From CAZOWW01 sp964583765 (GTDB lineage: Bacteria; Actinomycetota; Actinomycetes; Actinomycetales; Kineosporiaceae), in assembly GCA_964583765.1 (NCBI GenBank), contig CAZOWW010000058.1:1-34671 (forward strand): DNA of 34,671 nt. Direction: 5' to 3'. Both the position numbers and the translations under genes were made by a program. A model generated the notes under the pieces. It was given only the letters and a program-made list of their open reading frames with translations. It was not told the origin of the DNA and made no database searches. Of the stretch, positions 25,355 through 32,509 are shown piece by piece. Numbering within the stretch: position 1 is the stretch's first letter; every line of letters begins with the position of its first letter.

Positions 25355-26351
25355 GACGCCCACCGTTGTACGTGACCATCTCCGCGAAGGCGGCCAGCAC
25401 GTCCGGCTCCGGGTGCCCTGGCCCTCGGTCACGGTGTCCTGGCCCCTGGGCACGGTGCCCCAACTCCTGGGCGCGGTGCCCGAGCTCCCGGTCACGGGGG
25501 AGCTCGGCGAAGGCGCGATGGAGATTGCCGACGACGCGCTCGGCGTCGAGCAGCTCCCCGAAGGCGGAGCGGCCGAGACGCGATGCCGTCTCCAGCGGGG
25601 TCCACCCCGCGGCGTCCCCCTGTACCGCGATCTCCTGTACCCACCGTAGATAGGCCGCATTGGTGTCGAGGACCTCGGACCCGGTCGGGGGACCGTGACC
25701 GCACACCACGGTCGCCGGCTCGAGGCGGCGCAGTTCCTCGATCGCCCGCAACGTCCCGGCCACCGAGCCCATGAGCACGAACGGGGCACAGCCCGAGAGG
25801 GCGACATCCCCGGCGAAGAGCACCCGCTCGTCGGGCGGCCAGACCACGACATCGTTGGTGGTGTGGGCCGGTCCCACGTGGAGCAGCTCGACGCGCCGTC
25901 CGCCGGGCCACAGCGTCAGCCGGTCCCCGAAGGTGATCGTGGGTGGGGTGACCCGGACGTCACCCCAGTCCACCTCCGACCAGAGGTGGGTGAGGGCGAG
26001 GCCGGTGGCCGCCAGTTCCCCGACGGCGAGTTCGTGCGCCACGATCTGCGCCTGCGGCCCGAACAGGTGGTTGCCGAAGGTGTGGTCGCCGTGGTGGTGG
26101 GTGTTCACGAGCAACCGGCGGGGACCGCTGCTCACCCGGTCGACCGCGGCACGCAGGGCCCGGGCTCGGCGTTCGGTGGCGAGCGTGTCGATGACGACCG
26201 CTCCGTCGGCGTCCAGGAGCACCCCGGCGTTGCTCAGGCACCACCCACCGGGGGACTGCAGGTAGGCGTACACACCGGAGGCCAGTTCGGTCAGCTCCGC
26301 GGTCACCTCGCCGGGGACCGGGGGGCCGAGTCCCGCGGCCGCGCCGCTCAT
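25335..26351 (-). CDS. ActIV-like metallo-beta-lactamase-fold cyclase/thioesterase
   Basis: The product is 338 aa from ATG 26351, which overlaps the aromatase stop (ATGA). The zinc motif THHHGDH (His85, His87, Asp89, His90) is followed by further metal ligands in HVGPAHTTND, the FAGD aspartate and a late CGHGP. In actinorhodin biosynthesis ActIV has this fold and acts as second-ring cyclase and thioesterase; the operon position after KS, CLF, ACP and aromatase supports the same job. Near the C-terminus a heptapeptide of the type LGHRAQ is repeated about five times (25418-25501), an expansion not expected in the family. The stop codon lies inside another tandem repeat. Confidence 0.9.
   Translation of the reverse strand: MSGAAAGLGPPVPGEVTAELTELASGVYAYLQSPGGWCLSNAGVLLDADGAVVIDTLATERRARALRAAVDRVSSGPRRLLVNTHHHGDHTFGNHLFGPQAQIVAHELAVGELAATGLALTHLWSEVDWGDVRVTPPTITFGDRLTLWPGGRRVELLHVGPAHTTNDVVVWPPDERVLFAGDVALSGCAPFVLMGSVAGTLRAIEELRRLEPATVVCGHGPPTGSEVLDTNAAYLRWVQEIAVQGDAAGWTPLETASRLGRSAFGELLDAERVVGNLHRAFAELPRDRELGHRAQELGHRAQGPGHRDRGPGHPEPDVLAAFAEMVTYNGGRLPTCLA
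25418..25501 (-). repeat. 21-bp in-frame tandem repeat in the cyclase gene
   Basis: Four 21-bp units (25418, 25439, 25460, 25481) encode degenerate heptapeptides of the type (E/G)(L/P)GHR(A/D)(Q/R). The unit length preserves the frame. The repeat sits between the metal-binding core and the last ~25 residues, in a hydrophilic stretch. Confidence 0.85.
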
Positions 26352-27478
26352 GGACGATCCACGGGTGCCACGGGTCCGTCCTGCGTCCCGGGGCCCGGGA
26401 CGCAGGGTGCACCGGACGATCGGGAGGCCGCGGCGAGGGTGCGCCGGCTGTTCGACCCCAGAACCCGCCGCAGGTGCTCGCGAGCCTGTGCGGGCGTGGC
26501 GCCCGGGCCGAGAAGCTCGACGATCCGGGCGGCATCGAGGGCGACGGTGTGCAGTGCCGTGGCCGTGGTGCCGGTCGGGCCGTGCGTCAGGGTCCAGGCA
26601 CCGGCGTGCCCGAGCAGGGCTGCGGGCCGGACGAGCTGCTTGTAGACGATGGTGTCCGGGGCGCGGCAGAGGCGGATCGAACGGGTGGTGTGCGTGCCGC
26701 CGTCGTCGGTGAGCGTGTCCATCTCGAGGTCCTGCACCGTCATCTCGACGTCCTGCACCGTCATCTCGAGTTCCGGCACGACGGTCCCGCCGTCCTGCTC
26801 GATCCCCTGCCCTGCCGGTGGAAGCTCCCGACCCGGTTCGGGATCCGGCCGCGGGGTGTCGCCGGGCACGCGCAGGCGCGTGCGCCGCACATGCGGCAGG
26901 AGGTCTGGCCATCGATCGGCGCGGGCGAGGAAGTCGTAGGCCTCGGCCGGCGGGACGGCGACCGGCATCGTGTCCGTGAACGAGAAGACCAGGTCGGAGA
27001 GCGGGTGGGCCTGCTCGGCGACGGCGGAGAGCGCTGCCAGCTCGCTGAGACTGTTGCGGTCCACGGCCGTGGCCGTCGACTCCGCGGCTCCGGGCCGGTC
27101 GAGGACCGCGAAGTGGTGCGTCAGCACGATCTCGGTGCGCCCGCCGGGCAGCGGTCGGAAGAGCCACTCCCCGGACATCGCGGTCACCGGTGGGTTGCTG
27201 CGTTCCTGGGCGAAGCGGATGCGGGGGCCGTCCGGCCCGGACGGGTCGAGTTCCCGGCGGGAGGTCCAGCTGTGCACCGCATCGTTCACCAGGGCCCACA
27301 GCCGGAAGGTCTCCGAGCCGTTCTCGCGACGCAGCTGCTGCACGTGCACACAGGGCTCGAAGATCACCGGCCAGCGGGTGACGTCCTCGACGAGGGCGTA
27401 CACCCGCTGGACCGGGGCCTCGACGACGCGCCGGTGCACCAGGGTGTGCGTCTGGCTCGCGGTCATGGCGGTGGACAC
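26348..27478 (-). CDS. Didomain aromatase (ActVII-like)
   Basis: The product is 376 aa from GTG 27478, two bases after the ACP stop; ATG 27466 is an alternative. Two SRPBCC domains are visible: HRRVVEAPVQRVYALVEDVTRWP at the first and FTDTMPVAVPPAEAYDFLARADRWP at the second. Didomain aromatases dehydrate and aromatise the first ring of C9-reduced chains. In the second domain a segment expected to read roughly LEMDT is preceded by an insertion of about 45 residues, containing EMTVQD copies from a 21-bp tandem repeat (26721-26783). The C-terminal ~35 residues are Ser/Pro/Gly-rich. It overlaps the next gene by ATGA. Confidence 0.92.
   Translation of the reverse strand: MSTAMTASQTHTLVHRRVVEAPVQRVYALVEDVTRWPVIFEPCVHVQQLRRENGSETFRLWALVNDAVHSWTSRRELDPSGPDGPRIRFAQERSNPPVTAMSGEWLFRPLPGGRTEIVLTHHFAVLDRPGAAESTATAVDRNSLSELAALSAVAEQAHPLSDLVFSFTDTMPVAVPPAEAYDFLARADRWPDLLPHVRRTRLRVPGDTPRPDPEPGRELPPAGQGIEQDGGTVVPELEMTVQDVEMTVQDLEMDTLTDDGGTHTTRSIRLCRAPDTIVYKQLVRPAALLGHAGAWTLTHGPTGTTATALHTVALDAARIVELLGPGATPAQAREHLRRVLGSNSRRTLAAASRSSGAPCVPGPGTQDGPVAPVDRP
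26721..26783 (-). repeat. 21-bp in-frame tandem repeat inside the aromatase
   Basis: Units at 26721-26741 and 26742-26762 differ at one base; a third, more diverged unit follows to 26783. They encode EMTVQD(V/L) copies. The native LEMD strand appears to be the seed that was duplicated. Confidence 0.85.
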
Positions 27479-27480
27479 GG

Positions 27481-27723
27481 TCAGTGGGCCAGGGAGGTGT
27501 TGACCAGTTCGACCACCTCGCGGGGGGTGCGCAGCTCGACGATGACGTCGTCAGGAATGCGCACGCCGAACTCGCCGCTGATGCGTGCCGCGGTCTCCAG
27601 CCGGGCCAGGGAGTCGTACCCCAGGTCGTCGAAGGCCACGTCCGCATGGTCGTCCGTGAGCGGTCCTCCCTCGCACTCGCCGGCACTGGCCACCAGGATG
27701 CGGTTCAGGTCGTGGATGGTCAT
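27481..27723 (-). CDS. Type II polyketide acyl carrier protein
   Basis: The 80-aa product has the size of type II ACPs. The phosphopantetheine site is LGYDSLA (Ser38), the form used by aromatic polyketide ACPs. ATG 27723 has GAGGAGGA upstream. It carries the growing chain between KS/CLF, ketoreductase, aromatase and cyclase. It follows CLF after a 67-bp spacer with degenerate 19-bp repeats, and almost touches the aromatase gene. Confidence 0.95.
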   Translation of the reverse strand: MTIHDLNRILVASAGECEGGPLTDDHADVAFDDLGYDSLARLETAARISGEFGVRIPDDVIVELRTPREVVELVNTSLAH

Positions 27724-27749
27724 CGTTCCTCCTCGTTGTCAGTACTTCT

Positions 27750-27806
27750 GGATCAGGGCGGGGCACCCGGCTCGACACCGGACGCCCGGATCAGGACGGT
27801 TCGCTC
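27750..27806. repeat. Degenerate 19-bp tandem repeat at the CLF stop
   Basis: Three 19-bp units begin GGATCAGGGCGG (27750), GGCTCGACACCGG (27769) and GGATCAGGACGG (27788). The last contains the CLF stop (TCA 27791-27793). The outer units match well and the middle one poorly. The layout repeats that at three other gene ends in the cluster. Confidence 0.5.
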
Positions 27807-29020
27807 GGCCCGCGGACGACGACGGCCGCGTTGAACCCCCGGCGCCCTCGGGCGAGGACCAGAGCGGTGTCGAGGGCGGCCGGCCGGGGTGCGCCGATGA
27901 CGAGATCGAGGTCGTACCGTCCCGGCACGTCGGTGGTGGCCCCGCTCGCGGGGATCACGCCGTCCCGGATCGCGAGCAGGGCGGTGGCCACGTCCACCGG
28001 GCCGCCGCCGGAGTAGAGCCGTCCGGTCAGAGCCTTGGGCGCGGTGACCGGTACCCCCCGGGGACCGAAGACGGCGGTGATGGCCTCCGCCTCCGCCAGG
28101 TCGAGGGCGGGTACGCCGGCGCCGTCCGCGAAGACGACGTCCACCTCCTCCGGTGCGAGGCCGGCCTCGGCGAGGGCCAGTTCCGCGGCCCGCCGCAGTG
28201 TGGGTGGCCTGTCCGATCCGGGCGGCGGGTCGAAGGTCGTCGCGTAGCCGAGGATCTCGCCGTAGGAACGCTGTGCACCTCGACCGGCTGCGCGGTCGGC
28301 GTCCTCCAGGACCAGGATCGCGCCGCCCTCGCCGGGCACGTACCCGCGGGCCGCGCGGTCGAAGGGCAGGTAGGCGCGCTGCGGGTCCTCGGTGGCGCTC
28401 ACCCGTCCCGTGGCCCACTGCGCGACCCAGCCCCAGGGATCGAGAGCCGAGTCCACGCCTCCGGTGACCACCAGCGGGGTGCCGTCCAGGATCGTGCGCC
28501 GGGCGTGGCCGAGAGCGTCCAGCCCGCCTGCCTGTTCGGTGACCAGGGCGGTGCTCGGGCCCCGCAACTGGTGGCGGATGGAGATCTGGCCGGTGTTCAC
28601 CGCGTAGAACCAGGCGAAGGACTCGTAGACGCTCACCTCGGCCGGCCCCAGCGACCAGAGCTTGTCGAACTCGCGGTGCGTGAAGTCGAAGCCGCCGGCG
28701 GCGTTGCCGGTGACCGTGGCCATCTCGTAGTCGCGGTAGTGCGTCTCCTCGAGCTTGGCGTCCTGCAGCGCCCAGTCGGCCGCGACGAGAGCCAGCCGGG
28801 TGGACACATCGGTCTGGGGCAGCAGCCGGCTCGGGAGGTGCGTCGCGGCGTCGAACCCGGTGATCTCCCCGGCGACCCGGGCCGGGTACCCGCTCGCATC
28901 GAAGCGCGTGATCGGGGCCAGGCCGCTGTGGCCGGCCAACGTCGCCTCCCAGAACGGCTCGAGCCCGAAACCGTTCGGGGCGAGCAAGCCGATGCCCGTC
29001 ACCACCACCCGGGGTGTCAC
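27791..29020 (-). CDS. Chain-length factor (KS-beta)
   Basis: The 409-aa product starts at GTG 29020, overlapping the KS-alpha stop by GTGA. It has the ketosynthase fold, but the active-site Cys is replaced by Gln (TEQAGG, Gln163), the hallmark of CLF. Its pocket segment GGFDFTHREFDK places Phe111, Thr114 and Phe118 where actinorhodin CLF has Phe109, Thr112 and Phe116, the residues known to set octaketide length. It pairs with KS-alpha to form the chain-building heterodimer. A C16 backbone is therefore predicted if the starter is acetate. Confidence 0.95.
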   Translation of the reverse strand: MTPRVVVTGIGLLAPNGFGLEPFWEATLAGHSGLAPITRFDASGYPARVAGEITGFDAATHLPSRLLPQTDVSTRLALVAADWALQDAKLEETHYRDYEMATVTGNAAGGFDFTHREFDKLWSLGPAEVSVYESFAWFYAVNTGQISIRHQLRGPSTALVTEQAGGLDALGHARRTILDGTPLVVTGGVDSALDPWGWVAQWATGRVSATEDPQRAYLPFDRAARGYVPGEGGAILVLEDADRAAGRGAQRSYGEILGYATTFDPPPGSDRPPTLRRAAELALAEAGLAPEEVDVVFADGAGVPALDLAEAEAITAVFGPRGVPVTAPKALTGRLYSGGGPVDVATALLAIRDGVIPASGATTDVPGRYDLDLVIGAPRPAALDTALVLARGRRGFNAAVVVRGPSEPS

Positions 29021-30285
29021 GACGCGCTCCGATGCGGTTCCGCGAGGATCATCGCGCTCTGGAAGCCCCCGAAGCCGCTGCCGACGGTGAGCACCGTGTC
29101 GACCTCCCGTTCTCGTGCGTGCAGAGGGGTGTAGTCGAGGTCGCACTCGGGATCGGCCTCGTGGAGGTTGGCCGTCGGGGGCACGACGCCGTGCTCGATG
29201 GCGAGGGCGCAGGCGGCGATCTCGATCGATCCGATGGCGCCGAGGGAGTGGCCCACCATGGACTTGATCGAGCTGATCGGCGTCCGGAAGGCGTGTTCCC
29301 CGAGCGCGACCTTGTAGGCGGCGGTCTCGTGGCGGTCGTTCTGCTTGGTGCCCGACCCGTGCGCGTTGATGTAGTCGATGGACGTCGGCGCCACGCGCGC
29401 GTCCGCCAGCGCCACGCGGATCGCCTCGGCCATCTCCCGGCCCCCCGGGTGCAGCCCCGTCATGTGGTAGGCGTTGCACCGGGTCGCGTAGCCGGCGACC
29501 TCCGCGTAGACGTGCGCCCCGCGCCGCAGGGCGTGCTCCCGTTCCTCCAGGACGAAGACCGCCGCGCCCTCGGCCAGGACGAAGCCGCTGCGGCCCCGGT
29601 CGAAGGGGCGGGACGCGGTGGCAGGGTCGTCGTGGCGGGGGGTCGTGGCCTTGATCGCGTCGAAGCAGGCCACGACGATCGGGGTGATCGGGGTGTCGGT
29701 GGCCCCCGAGAGCATGACGTCCGCGCTGCCCTCCCGGATGAGGCGGGCGGCGTGGCCGACGGCGTCGATTCCCGAGGTGCACCCGTTGGAGACCATGGTC
29801 ACGGGACCCTCGGCGCCGACGGTCCAGGCCAGTTCGGCGGGCATCACGCTGGGCATGAGGTAGTCCGGCATGTGGGGCGAGACCACCTCGTGGTCCATGA
29901 CCCACCGGCGCCCGGTGTCGGACAGGACCAGGTACTCCTGTTCGAGACTCGTGGCGGCGGCGACCGCGCTACCCAGGCTCACCCCCGTGCGCTCGGGCAG
30001 CAGGTCCGTGGATCGCAGGCCGGCGTCCGCCAGGGCTTCGCGGGCACAGACGACGGCGAACTGGGTGGCGCGGTCCATGCGCCGGATCTCGAGGGCGGAG
30101 AGTCCCTCCCCGGCCGCGTCGAAGTCCACCTCGGCCGCCACCTGTGAGCGGTAGGGGGTCGCGTCGAAGAACGAGATCCGCCGGGTGGCCGTGCGCCCCG
30201 CGGTGAGCAGTTCCCAGAACTCGCCGGTTCCCTTTCCACCGGGTGCCCGAATGCCTATTCCGGTGATCACAGCCCGCCGTTCCAC
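29017..30285 (-). CDS. Ketosynthase alpha, minimal type II PKS
   Basis: The product is 422 aa from GTG 30285, with GGAGG 5 bp upstream; GTG 30291 is in frame but too close to that site. The catalytic triad is complete: Cys169 in SNGCTSG, His309 in NAHGSGT and His346 in MVGHSLGA, the same numbers as in the actinorhodin KS. It condenses malonyl-ACP units with the CLF partner, which it overlaps by four bases. It is the first gene of a five-gene operon (KS, CLF, ACP, aromatase, cyclase) and has a SARP-box array about 110 bp upstream. Confidence 0.96.
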   Translation of the reverse strand: MERRAVITGIGIRAPGGKGTGEFWELLTAGRTATRRISFFDATPYRSQVAAEVDFDAAGEGLSALEIRRMDRATQFAVVCAREALADAGLRSTDLLPERTGVSLGSAVAAATSLEQEYLVLSDTGRRWVMDHEVVSPHMPDYLMPSVMPAELAWTVGAEGPVTMVSNGCTSGIDAVGHAARLIREGSADVMLSGATDTPITPIVVACFDAIKATTPRHDDPATASRPFDRGRSGFVLAEGAAVFVLEEREHALRRGAHVYAEVAGYATRCNAYHMTGLHPGGREMAEAIRVALADARVAPTSIDYINAHGSGTKQNDRHETAAYKVALGEHAFRTPISSIKSMVGHSLGAIGSIEIAACALAIEHGVVPPTANLHEADPECDLDYTPLHAREREVDTVLTVGSGFGGFQSAMILAEPHRSAS

Positions 30286-30397
30286 CGTCACCTCCGCTGT
30301 CCCGACGTGACCGGACGAGGAACTTCTCATTTCCGTCCGGTGAATCCTGAACCCGCACGGGGTCCTCCGTGTGGTCGTGCCACAGCTTTCCCGGCAG

Positions 30398-30437
30398 AAC
30401 TCGAACCTGACTCGTGAAGGGATCGAGAATGGCTCGG
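30398..30437 (-). promoter_or_regulatory. SARP-box array before the minimal PKS operon
   Basis: On the minus strand four heptads follow at exact 11-bp steps: CCGAGCC (30437-30431), TCGATCC (30426-30420), ACGAGTC (30415-30409) and TCGAGTT (30404-30398). Each resembles TCGAGCS. Eight bp beyond the last is AAAGCT (30389-30384), fitting nAnnnT as a -10. Known ActII-ORF4 targets have this heptad length, period and 8-bp gap. Confidence 0.8.
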
Positions 30438-30472
30438 CGCCGGCGGCAACGCCGTCCCCGCGCCGGACGCGC

Positions 30473-30508
30473 GAATGCCCGGTCACGTGAACGTGTGACC
30501 GGGCATTC
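30473..30508. terminator. Terminator hairpin after the SARP gene
   Basis: A perfect 14-bp stem GAATGCCCGGTCAC / GTGACCGGGCATTC (30473-30486 with 30495-30508) encloses an 8-nt loop. It would stop SARP-gene transcripts before they enter the KS promoter region. Confidence 0.85.
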
Positions 30509-30535
30509 CTGGTCCGGGACGAACCTTCGAGCGGG

Positions 30536-30587
30536 GGACGTGGCACAGGGCAGGGACGGGTGGGACGTGGCACAGGGGAGGACGGGG
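30536..30587. repeat. 26-bp near-duplicate downstream of the SARP gene
   Basis: GGGACGTGGCACAGGG occurs at about 30536 and 30562, each followed by a similar GGACGGG-rich stretch. It lies just beyond the SARP stop (30629) but does not include it. Confidence 0.6.
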
Positions 30588-30628
30588 GACGGGCGTCGGA
30601 GGAGGACGGGTGGAGCGCCGGGGCCGGG

Positions 30629-31414
30629 TCAGCTGGCCAGGGCGTCCGTGAGGCAGCCGTGGCCGCCGGCGAGCACCTGCTGGTGCAGCCGCTGCACGTC
30701 GGGAGCGGGCTCGACCCCGAGTTCGGTGTCGAGGATCCGCCAGAGGGATCGGTAGGCGGCGAGAGCCTCGGCGCGGCGCCCGCAGCTGGACAGGGCGTCG
30801 ATCAACTGAGCGTGGAAGCCCTCGTGCAGCGGGTGCTGGGCCACCAGCGAGCGGAGCTGGGGGATCAGCTGCGCGTGCCGCGACATCCGGCGCTGGGCCC
30901 GGATGCAGAGCTCGACGGCACCCAGCCGCAGCTCGTGCAGGTAGGCGACATGGCCCTGCAGTGCCGTTCCGGTCGGGATGCCGGCGAACGCCGGTCCCTG
31001 CCACAGGGCCTCCGCCTGCACGAGCGTGGTGTGTGCCTGCTCGTAGGCACCGACGTGCAGGAACTCGCGTCCCTGCTCCACCAGCCGGGAGAACTTCGCC
31101 ACGTCGAGCTCGAGGCCGTCCGTGGCGAAGAAGTAGCCGGGGGGTGAGGTGACCAGCATCTGCTCGGGGTGCGGGACGTCGAGCTCGTTCGCGAGCATCC
31201 GGCGCAGGTGGTAGACGTGGGTCTGCAGCGTGGTGAGTGCACTGCGGGGCGGGTGGTCGCCCCAGAGTTCGTCGACGAGATCGTCGACGCTCACCCTCTC
31301 CTGGTCCCGGGCGAGCAGGAGCGCGAGGACAAGCCCGGCCTTGCTCGCGCGAATGACCACTGATTTGTCACCGCGGGTGAGAACCAGCGGTCCGAGCAAT
31401 CTGATTCCTAACAC
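30629..31414 (-). CDS. SARP-family pathway activator with a TTA second codon
   Basis: The product is 261 aa from GTG 31414, with GGGGGTG just upstream. Residues 1-~95 form the winged-helix Trans_reg_C domain (IRLLGPLVLTRGD at the start, LVDELWGDHPPRSALTTLQTHVYHLRR as the recognition region). The rest is the bacterial transcriptional activation domain. The size equals that of ActII-ORF4-type SARPs. The second codon is TTA (31411-31409), the rare leucine codon read by the bldA tRNA, so translation should be delayed to development. Its likely targets are the three 11-bp heptad arrays in this cluster. The open frame extends further upstream but without a start signal. Confidence 0.93.
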   Translation of the reverse strand: MLGIRLLGPLVLTRGDKSVVIRASKAGLVLALLLARDQERVSVDDLVDELWGDHPPRSALTTLQTHVYHLRRMLANELDVPHPEQMLVTSPPGYFFATDGLELDVAKFSRLVEQGREFLHVGAYEQAHTTLVQAEALWQGPAFAGIPTGTALQGHVAYLHELRLGAVELCIRAQRRMSRHAQLIPQLRSLVAQHPLHEGFHAQLIDALSSCGRRAEALAAYRSLWRILDTELGVEPAPDVQRLHQQVLAGGHGCLTDALAS

Positions 31415-31628
31415 AGCACCCCCAATTGCCGGCAGGAGAGCGCGGGCAGCACTGCGGGCGGGCTGCTGTGCGCTATTCCATGCGTACCTCGGAAGAATGG
31501 AGTCGATGGACGCGAAGACCACACCCGACCGGGCCGGTGGATTCACGTCTCATGGTGGCGGTGATCGTGCGTTTGCGAAAGTTGAGCACCGAGGACGTCG
31601 GTGGGTGGTGCGGTTCGGCGGTGGACGG

Positions 31629-32072
31629 TCACCCGCGCGGGGAGGCGGACTCCTGCATGCGCCGCAACACGTCCAGGAGGTCCGGCGCAGAGTCGCCGAA
31701 GGTGGTCGCGTCCACCGCCTCCACCTCCTTGATCGCGCGCACCGCCAGCTCGATCCCGGCGGGCGTCAGGGTGAGTCGTTTCGCCCGCGTGTCGGCGGGG
31801 TCGACCCGTCGGCAGACCAGTCCCTTGCGTTCGAGCGTGCGCAGCACCTGTGAGGTCATCTTGACGTCGGTGCCCGCCTCCCGGGCGAGGGTCTGCTGGT
31901 TGGGGTCGCTGCCCTGACCGCACAGCCACCAGGTGCAGGCGAGGAGGACGAACTGCACGTGCGTCAGGTCCAGCGGGGCGAGGGCGGTGGTGATGCGACG
32001 CTGCCACCGCAGCGTCGCATGCCACAAGACGAACCCGGGACTGTCGGCCGGCCCGCCGGTGAACCTGGTCAC
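31629..32072 (-). CDS. MarR-family transcriptional regulator
   Basis: The 147-aa product has the winged helix of MarR proteins (LTHVQFVLLACTWWL, then REAGTDVKMTSQVLRTLERKGLV and the wing DPADTRAKRLTLTPAG). It starts at GTG 32072 and overlaps the SRPBCC gene stop by GTGA. MarR proteins are dimeric repressors of their own operon and of stress or efflux genes. The pair may respond to a small aromatic compound. Whether it belongs to the polyketide cluster is unclear: it lies beyond the SARP gene and has its own promoter region. Confidence 0.92.
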   Translation of the reverse strand: MTRFTGGPADSPGFVLWHATLRWQRRITTALAPLDLTHVQFVLLACTWWLCGQGSDPNQQTLAREAGTDVKMTSQVLRTLERKGLVCRRVDPADTRAKRLTLTPAGIELAVRAIKEVEAVDATTFGDSAPDLLDVLRRMQESASPRG

Positions 32073-32509
32073 CGTGTCGGAGTCGCGGCCGCCAGGCGCT
32101 GAGCCGCGGCGATCAGGTCGTTCATGGCAACCGGGAAGTCCTCACTGATCTGCGGCCCCAGCTCGGGACCCACCTCGGCGACGTTCTCGCCGTCGATGAC
32201 CAGCTGATGGGTGATCCGCGTTCCGCCGTCCGGAGTCTCGGTGAACGTGTGGCGGAACAGGAGCGTCAGGCCGCCGAAGCTGGTCTCGTCGGCGTAGAGC
32301 TCGTTCTCCCGGAGTTCGACGATACGCGAGCGAAAGGTGTCCTGGCCGGCAGGGGTGACCGAGATCTCCGAGCCGACGGCGAAGGGCCCGTGGAGCTCGA
32401 ACCGGTCACTGCGCTCGCTCAGCGGCGTGCCGCTGTGCAGGTCCTTCAGTGCGGCCCAGACGGCCCAGGGGGCGACGACGGTCTCGGCGGTGTGGTGGGT
32501 GGTCCACAT
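32069..32509 (-). CDS. SRPBCC-family protein, partner of MarR
   Basis: The 146-aa product has the SRPBCC/polyketide-cyclase-2 fold (HHTAETVVAPWAVWAALKDL at the start, RHTFTETPDGGTRITHQLVI in the sheet, a final amphipathic helix). ATG 32509 has AAGGAGA upstream. Members of this subfamily bind small hydrophobic ligands or have unknown activity; it resembles toxin/cyclase-like stress proteins more than the aromatases in this cluster. It is translationally coupled to the downstream MarR gene. Confidence 0.88.
   Translation of the reverse strand: MWTTHHTAETVVAPWAVWAALKDLHSGTPLSERSDRFELHGPFAVGSEISVTPAGQDTFRSRIVELRENELYADETSFGGLTLLFRHTFTETPDGGTRITHQLVIDGENVAEVGPELGPQISEDFPVAMNDLIAAAQRLAAATPTR

Larger units (their letters stand above)
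30286..30628. other. Regulatory spacer between the KS operon and the SARP gene
   Basis: This 343-bp stretch has no gene. From left to right it holds the KS leader, a SARP-box array (30398-30437), a 14-bp hairpin terminator (30473-30508) and a two-copy repeat (about 30536-30587). Confidence 0.8.
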
